Shown in pieces: positions 7,694 to 10,840 of a stretch of DNA of 10,840 nucleotides. The notes under the pieces were generated by a model. It worked only from the letters and a program-made list of their open reading frames with translations. It did not search any database and was not told where the DNA came from. A program made the translations under genes and the position numbers. The first letter of the stretch is position 1. The number at the start of each line of letters is the position of its first letter. The DNA is from an uncultured Bacilli bacterium (lineage in GTDB: Bacteria; Bacillota_I; Bacilli_A; RF39; UBA660): the NCBI GenBank assembly GCA_948750805.1, contig CAPZYV010000024.1, positions 1-10,840 on the forward strand. The letters are read 5' to 3'.

Positions 7694-7700
7694 ATCACCT
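7694..7700 (-). promoter_or_regulatory. holB Shine-Dalgarno supporting a TTG start
   Basis: AGGTGAT sits four bases before TTG 7689 (eight bases from its AGG core). It matches the 16S 3' end complement GGAGGTGAT and is the only good ribosome site near the holB N-terminus. Confidence 0.75.
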
Positions 7701-7707
7701 ACTGCAT

Positions 7708-7893
7708 TTAGATTATAAAATATGTTGCTACTAATCCTAAAATTCCAGGAATGCCCAGTATCGTTACTAATGATAAAGTTATAATGTTAATAGGAATAAA
7801 TATATCTATGCTTGCTAAAATTATATTTAGCCCATATAACATTACAAAGGCAATACATATTTTTTTTGTTAATTTTATTATTTTATTTACCAT
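7708..7893 (-). CDS. bofA: BofA-family inhibitor of pro-sigma-K processing (short form)
   Basis: This is a small hydrophobic protein, 61 residues from ATG 7893 (64 from GTG 7902). It has two membrane segments, about ICIAFVMLYGLNIILASI and NIITLSLVTILGIPGILGLV. The C-terminal half aligns without gaps to B. subtilis BofA (87 residues), with the PIN..T block, ILGIPGI and terminal FII. The three residues reported as important for SpoIVFB inhibition (N48, N61, T64) appear as N23, N36 and T39. BofA holds the intramembrane protease SpoIVFB inactive in the mother-cell-derived outer forespore membrane. The N-terminal segment of the Bacillus protein is missing. ATG 7893 is preferred because TGTGAT four bases before it can pair with the 16S tail. 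It sits after recR, as in Bacillus (recR-yaaL-bofA), here without yaaL. Confidence 0.85.
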   Translation of the reverse strand: MVNKIIKLTKKICIAFVMLYGLNIILASIDIFIPINIITLSLVTILGIPGILGLVATYFII

Positions 7894-7929
7894 ATATATC
7901 ACATTAAAATATATGAATTATCTTAAAAA

Positions 7930-8529
7930 TTATTCTGATATTTTTTTGCGGTCTTCTAAAGCTTTCTCTAAAGTCACATTATCTAGGTAATCAATTTCTG
8001 CACCTATTGGAATTCCATATGATAATCTAGATATAGTTACTTTTTTATTTTCTAATATTTTCTTTATATATAAAGTCGTTGCTTCACCTTCAATAGTTGG
8101 TTTTAAAGCTAATATAAGTTCGGGATTATCCAGTTTATCTATTCTCGATACTAGACTAGGCAAATTAATATCATCAGGCCCAATATCATCAATAGGTGAA
8201 ATCAGTCCATTTAAAATGTGATAGGTTCCATTAAACTTTCCAGATTTTTCAAATGATATTACACTTTTAAAATCCTCAATTACACAAATTAAATTTTTAT
8301 TACGATAAGTGTCTTTACAAATACTGCATATTTCTTCATCAGTTATATTACCACATATATTACATCTACCAAGATTCTTTTTAGCATCAACAAGAATTTT
8401 ACTAAAATTTTCAATTTCTTCTTCATTAAATTCGATAGCAGCTAAAGCAAATCTTTCAGCACTTCTTTCGCCTACGCCAGGAAGTTTTTTAAAGCAACTA
8501 ATTAGATTTTCCAAAATATGCGGATACAT
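7930..8529 (-). CDS. recR: Recombination mediator RecR
   Basis: RecR forms a ring clamp on DNA and, with RecO, loads RecA on SSB-coated gaps. The 199-residue product is full length (Bacillus 198). It has a helix-hairpin-helix KKLPGVGERSAERFAL (about 14-29), a zinc finger C56-x2-C59 and C68-x2-C71, a Toprim domain from about 80 (ICVIEDFKSV, E85) and a C-terminal Walker-B-like tail ending in SYGIPIGAEIDYLDNVTL. ATG 8529 shares one base with the ybaB stop (TAATG), and AGGTGG inside the ybaB end is the ribosome site, so translation is coupled. The dnaX-ybaB-recR order is one of the most conserved in bacteria. Confidence 0.97.
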   Translation of the reverse strand: MYPHILENLISCFKKLPGVGERSAERFALAAIEFNEEEIENFSKILVDAKKNLGRCNICGNITDEEICSICKDTYRNKNLICVIEDFKSVISFEKSGKFNGTYHILNGLISPIDDIGPDDINLPSLVSRIDKLDNPELILALKPTIEGEATTLYIKKILENKKVTISRLSYGIPIGAEIDYLDNVTLEKALEDRKKISE

Positions 8530-8828
8530 TAGAATAATCCACCTAAGCCACCACCAAAGGCACCCATTTTACTTTCTATTTCTTTATCAATATCAGCGAC
8601 TGCCTTATTTACAGCAATCTTAATCATATCTTCTAAAAGTTCTTTATCATCATTCTCAATAGTACCATCATAAGTTATCTTTACACTTTGAAGTTCCTTT
8701 TTACCATTCATTTTAACAGTAACCCATTCTGATTTTCCTTCAAATATTGTTTGGTCAATTTCTTCCTTTTTTTTAGTTATGTCTCTTTGCATTTTTTGAG
8801 CTTGAGCCATTAAATTTTGCATATTCAT
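8529..8828 (-). CDS. ybaB: YbaB/EbfC family nucleoid-associated protein
   Basis: This small DNA-binding protein of 99 residues has an N-terminal amphipathic helix rich in M and Q (MNMQNLMAQAQKMQRD), the VTVKMNGKKELQSVKI beta core and a glycine-rich tail GGGLGGLF, as in Bacillus YaaK. The family forms tweezer-like dimers that coat or bridge DNA; its link to recR and dnaX is genomic and the exact role is unsettled. ATG 8828 follows AAGGA by six to seven bases; a second in-frame ATG two codons on is possible but poorly spaced. The dnaX stop lies 16 bases upstream, and the stop overlaps the recR start. Confidence 0.95.
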   Translation of the reverse strand: MNMQNLMAQAQKMQRDITKKKEEIDQTIFEGKSEWVTVKMNGKKELQSVKITYDGTIENDDKELLEDMIKIAVNKAVADIDKEIESKMGAFGGGLGGLF

Positions 8829-8844
8829 ATTTATTCCTTCTTTC

Positions 8845-10416
8845 CTATTCTATTTCAATTTTATCTTTATCAAATATGTCCATTGCTGCTTTTTCTAAAC
8901 TGTTATCATTTTCTATAACTACTTCTTCTGGTTCTTCTTCGATATATTTATATATTACTTTATTTTTAAGATTAGTAATATATGTATTTTTTTCTTCTAA
9001 CCATTTACTTTCAGTAAGAGCAATAAATTTATAATCTATAGATAATATATTTTTATACTCTTTTGCTATACTATCTAAGTTTTCATTAATTAAATTTACG
9101 GTACCATTTATAGCATGAGTTAATATAATTACTTTATCACTAGCTGCTGCTATTTTACTATCAATTAATAGATTTAATAATATTTTACTATCAATTTTAT
9201 TAACAAAGTTAATCCATGAATCTTTGATAGTTTGTAAATATTCCTTTTTGGCATTTACAAAACAATTATTAACTCTAATTGCTATTAATTTATTTGTCTG
9301 TTCTTCTATCTTTGAGTTATTTTCTTCAGAAATTATTTCCCGGGAAATAATTTCTGTTGGTTTATTCTCCTTTTTTTTGATTGTATTGTTCTTATTAGGG
9401 AAATATTTTAAAAGGGTAATTTCTATTAATAAATAAGGGTCAATGTTAATATTGATATAGTTAGATATTTTAGCTAATTCAAAAGCCATTTCTTTTAATA
9501 AACTATAGTCTAAGCCTGTATAATTACAATCTTTTTTAGATTTTATTGCTTCTTCTTCAATTTTTTCTAATAACTTTTTTATCAGTAATTTATAATCTAT
9601 AGCTAATTTTTTGAAATTTTTCATCATTTCATCAAACTTGTCAACATTATTTTTTATAATATATTCATATAAATCATTTATTTGTTTTTTAGATACTGAA
9701 CCAAAATGTGATATTACGTCATTGAGAGTTATTTCATTATTATTGCTCGACAATTGGTCTAATATACTAAGTGCATCCCTCATACCACCGTCACTTATAT
9801 AAGCAATCTCTTCTAGAGCTTCATCATCAATTGTTATTTTTTCTTCTTTAATTACATATTTCAAACGGGATATAATATCATTAATTGCTATCTTATGAAA
9901 ATCAAAGCGTTGACATCTAGACAATATTGTTATTGGTACTGCTTCAATATTAGTAGTAGCTAATATAAATACTACATGTTTAGGAGGTTCTTCCAATGTT
10001 AGTAATAATGCATTAAAAGCACTAGTGCTTAGCATGTGAACTTCATCTATTATATATACTTTATATTTGGAATATGCAGGGGCTAATTTAATATTATTAA
10101 TAATTTCTCTAATTTCATCAACTCCATTATTGGAAGCAGCATCTATTTCGATGATATCGGCATTTTCTTTAAATGTTTTACAGCTTTCACATTTATTACA
10201 AGGTCCATATTCGCTTGGGCTTAAACAATTTATAGCTTTTGCAAATATTTTGGCTGTACTCGTTTTCCCCGTTCCCCTTGGACCCGAAAATATGTACGCA
10301 TGAGAAATCTTGTTAGTATTTATAGCGTTTTTTAAAATAGAAGTCATATAATCTTGCCCAATAACTCCTGCAAAATCATCAGGTCTATATTTACGATACA
10401 GTACTTTATAATCCAT
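8845..10416 (-). CDS. dnaX: DNA polymerase III subunits tau (and candidate gamma)
   Basis: DnaX is the ATPase of the sliding-clamp loader; tau also tethers polymerase and helicase. From ATG 10416 it has 523 residues. Domain I carries Walker A GPRGTGKT (45-52), zinc ligands C64, C73, C76, C79, DEVH (124-127), sensor ILATT and SRC (166-168). Domain III ends near LLKYFPNK at about 340. A charged linker then leads to a divergent C-terminal tau region of about 170 residues. The frame opens at GTG 10425, but that GTG lies inside the Shine-Dalgarno AGGTGG, and the family N-terminus (MSYQALYR in Bacillus, MDYKVLYR here) fits the ATG. At residues 347-349 an A8G run sets up a possible -1 frameshift. 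tadA ends 22 bases before; the SRP RNA gene found between tadA and dnaX in B. subtilis is absent. Confidence 0.97.
   Translation of the reverse strand: MDYKVLYRKYRPDDFAGVIGQDYMTSILKNAINTNKISHAYIFSGPRGTGKTSTAKIFAKAINCLSPSEYGPCNKCESCKTFKENADIIEIDAASNNGVDEIREIINNIKLAPAYSKYKVYIIDEVHMLSTSAFNALLLTLEEPPKHVVFILATTNIEAVPITILSRCQRFDFHKIAINDIISRLKYVIKEEKITIDDEALEEIAYISDGGMRDALSILDQLSSNNNEITLNDVISHFGSVSKKQINDLYEYIIKNNVDKFDEMMKNFKKLAIDYKLLIKKLLEKIEEEAIKSKKDCNYTGLDYSLLKEMAFELAKISNYININIDPYLLIEITLLKYFPNKNNTIKKKENKPTEIISREIISEENNSKIEEQTNKLIAIRVNNCFVNAKKEYLQTIKDSWINFVNKIDSKILLNLLIDSKIAAASDKVIILTHAINGTVNLINENLDSIAKEYKNILSIDYKFIALTESKWLEEKNTYITNLKNKVIYKYIEEEPEEVVIENDNSLEKAAMDIFDKDKIEIE
9151..9196. repeat. Short direct repeat in the dnaX tau region
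   Basis: TATTTTACTATCAATT occurs at 9151-9166 and 9181-9196, a period of 30 bases (ten codons), in frame. It encodes two IDSKI units (IDSKILLNLLIDSKIAA). It probably marks a small in-frame duplication in the divergent tau C-terminal region. Confidence 0.5.
9327..9356. promoter_or_regulatory. 30-bp perfect palindrome in dnaX: NBS match and possible frameshift hairpin
   Basis: Fifteen-base arms meet at CCC|GGG between 9341 and 9342 with no mismatch. The inner 16 bases TATTTCCCGGGAAATA (9334-9349) equal the Noc-binding site. In dnaX it is read as EIISREIIS, a different frame from the trmN6 copy. In mRNA it would fold to a hairpin of about 13 pairs starting 13 bases after the A8G slippery site. 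The DNA role (Noc) and the RNA role (frameshift stimulator or pause) are both possible. Confidence 0.8.
9362..9376 (-). other. Candidate programmed -1 frameshift site in dnaX
   Basis: The zero frame reads ATC AAA AAA AAG GAG AAT, which holds A AAA AAG (9370-9376) in the correct phase. This is the same heptamer used by E. coli dnaX. A -1 slip gives K-K-G-E and TAA (9362-9364), ending a product of 351 residues just after domain III. Transcriptional slippage adding one A would give the same product. No Shine-Dalgarno-like stimulator is evident upstream. Confidence 0.6.
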
Positions 10417-10421
10417 TAAAA

Positions 10422-10427
10422 CCACCT
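10422..10427 (-). promoter_or_regulatory. dnaX Shine-Dalgarno that decides the start
   Basis: AGGTGG is five bases before ATG 10416. The upstream GTG at 10425 is made of bases of this very site and therefore is unlikely to be the initiator. Confidence 0.85.
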
Positions 10428-10438
10428 AATTAATTATA

Positions 10439-10840
10439 TCATATATGTTTTCTTTTGTCTCGATTCTCTCTTTGGTTTTGAAAAAATTCTTTTAAAAATT
10501 TATGATATTCTTTTTCTTGCATACGTATGTTTGTTTTGATAAAATTAGTTTTATTATATTCTTTTTTTGTTTCTAACTTATCTAAAAGATAATATACATT
10601 ATTTATTCTTGCTTGCTTAATAATAGATTCACACATATTACAAGGTTTCAATGTTACATATAAATCACAATCATTTAAATGCCATCTTTTTAATTTGTGA
10701 GAAGCTTTAGTAATTGCTATTATTTCAGCATGGTTTAGTATTGAATTTTTATTGTGTCTTTTATTATAAGCGCTAGCTATAATTTTTTGATTTTGAATAA
10801 TTAAAGCGCTTACAGGCACTTCATTTTTTTTCATAGCTTT
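10439..10840 (-). CDS. tadA: tRNA-specific adenosine deaminase TadA, 5' end cut by window edge
   Basis: TadA converts A34 to inosine in tRNA(Arg)ACG. The visible part has the cytidine-deaminase-type zinc site: NHAE (H35 and proton-shuttling E37, counted from the internal Met at 10834) and PCNMC (C65, C68). The tail LKEFFQNQRENRDKRK is typical of the family. The codons before that Met remain open to the edge (K-A-M), and the family has about 20 more residues with an AKKAMKKNEVPV-like join, so the true start lies outside. Between VYYLL and the C-terminal helix the usual YGA-D-K-GA loop is replaced by LDKLETKKEYNKT, a divergent stretch. The TGA stop is 22 bases before dnaX ATG; the pair matches the Bacillus yaaJ-dnaX order. 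Confidence 0.92.
   Translation of the reverse strand, partial: KAMKKNEVPVSALIIQNQKIIASAYNKRHNKNSILNHAEIIAITKASHKLKRWHLNDCDLYVTLKPCNMCESIIKQARINNVYYLLDKLETKKEYNKTNFIKTNIRMQEKEYHKFLKEFFQNQRENRDKRKHI

Noticed and set aside
8309..8623. 104-codon plus-strand open frame across recR and ybaB
   Set aside because: It is antisense to two conserved genes; the frame stays open because of AT-rich codon bias.
10417..10425. GTG 10425 as dnaX start
   Set aside because: The GTG is part of the Shine-Dalgarno AGGTGG of ATG 10416, and family alignment starts at the ATG.
10439..10834. Met at 10834 as the tadA start
   Set aside because: The frame is open to the window edge and TadA proteins carry an extra N-terminal helix, so the gene is cut rather than short.

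Overview
This is a 10.8 kb chromosomal housekeeping segment from a very AT-rich member of the Firmicutes (Bacilli side). Every supported gene lies on the minus strand. The gene content and order match the origin-proximal tadA-to-spoVT part of the Bacillus subtilis chromosome in strongly compacted form. Read in the direction of transcription (right to left) the order is tadA, dnaX, ybaB, recR, bofA, holB, ricT, trmN6, pth, mfd, spoVT, then a T-box-controlled HAD hydrolase. TGA is used as a stop (tadA, ricT, trmN6) and the tryptophans checked are TGG, so the code is the standard bacterial one and not the Mycoplasma code. bofA and spoVT, both sporulation genes, suggest a spore-forming or recently spore-forming lineage; an uncultured gut-type Bacilli or Erysipelotrichia-like lineage is my inference, not something the sequence proves.

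Right to left: tadA (tRNA A34 deaminase) is cut by the right edge. About 20 bases later comes dnaX (clamp loader tau), then ybaB, recR (TAATG overlap), a small bofA, holB (delta prime), ricT (8-base overlap), trmN6 (20-base overlap), pth (stop codon inside the pth Shine-Dalgarno) and mfd. The packing points to one long transcription unit for DNA replication, recombination, transcription-coupled repair, tRNA modification and peptidyl-tRNA recycling. It ends in an intrinsic terminator that overlaps the mfd stop codon. A 240-base AT-rich gap then leads to spoVT, the forespore regulator. The last block (481-790) holds a perfect sigma-A promoter and a T-box tRNA-sensing leader reading into a HAD phosphatase that runs off the left edge.

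The most notable hidden signals are: (1) two perfect copies of the 16-bp Noc-binding palindrome TATTTCCCGGGAAATA, one in trmN6 and one in dnaX, read in different codon frames and so apparently selected as DNA; (2) in dnaX, an in-phase A AAA AAG slippery heptamer at the domain III/IV linker, with a -1 frame stop two codons on and the 30-bp palindrome as a downstream hairpin, which together look like an E. coli-style programmed frameshift making a short gamma-like subunit; (3) a T-box in front of a HAD hydrolase with no classical competing terminator. No mobile element, CRISPR array, tRNA or rRNA gene was seen.
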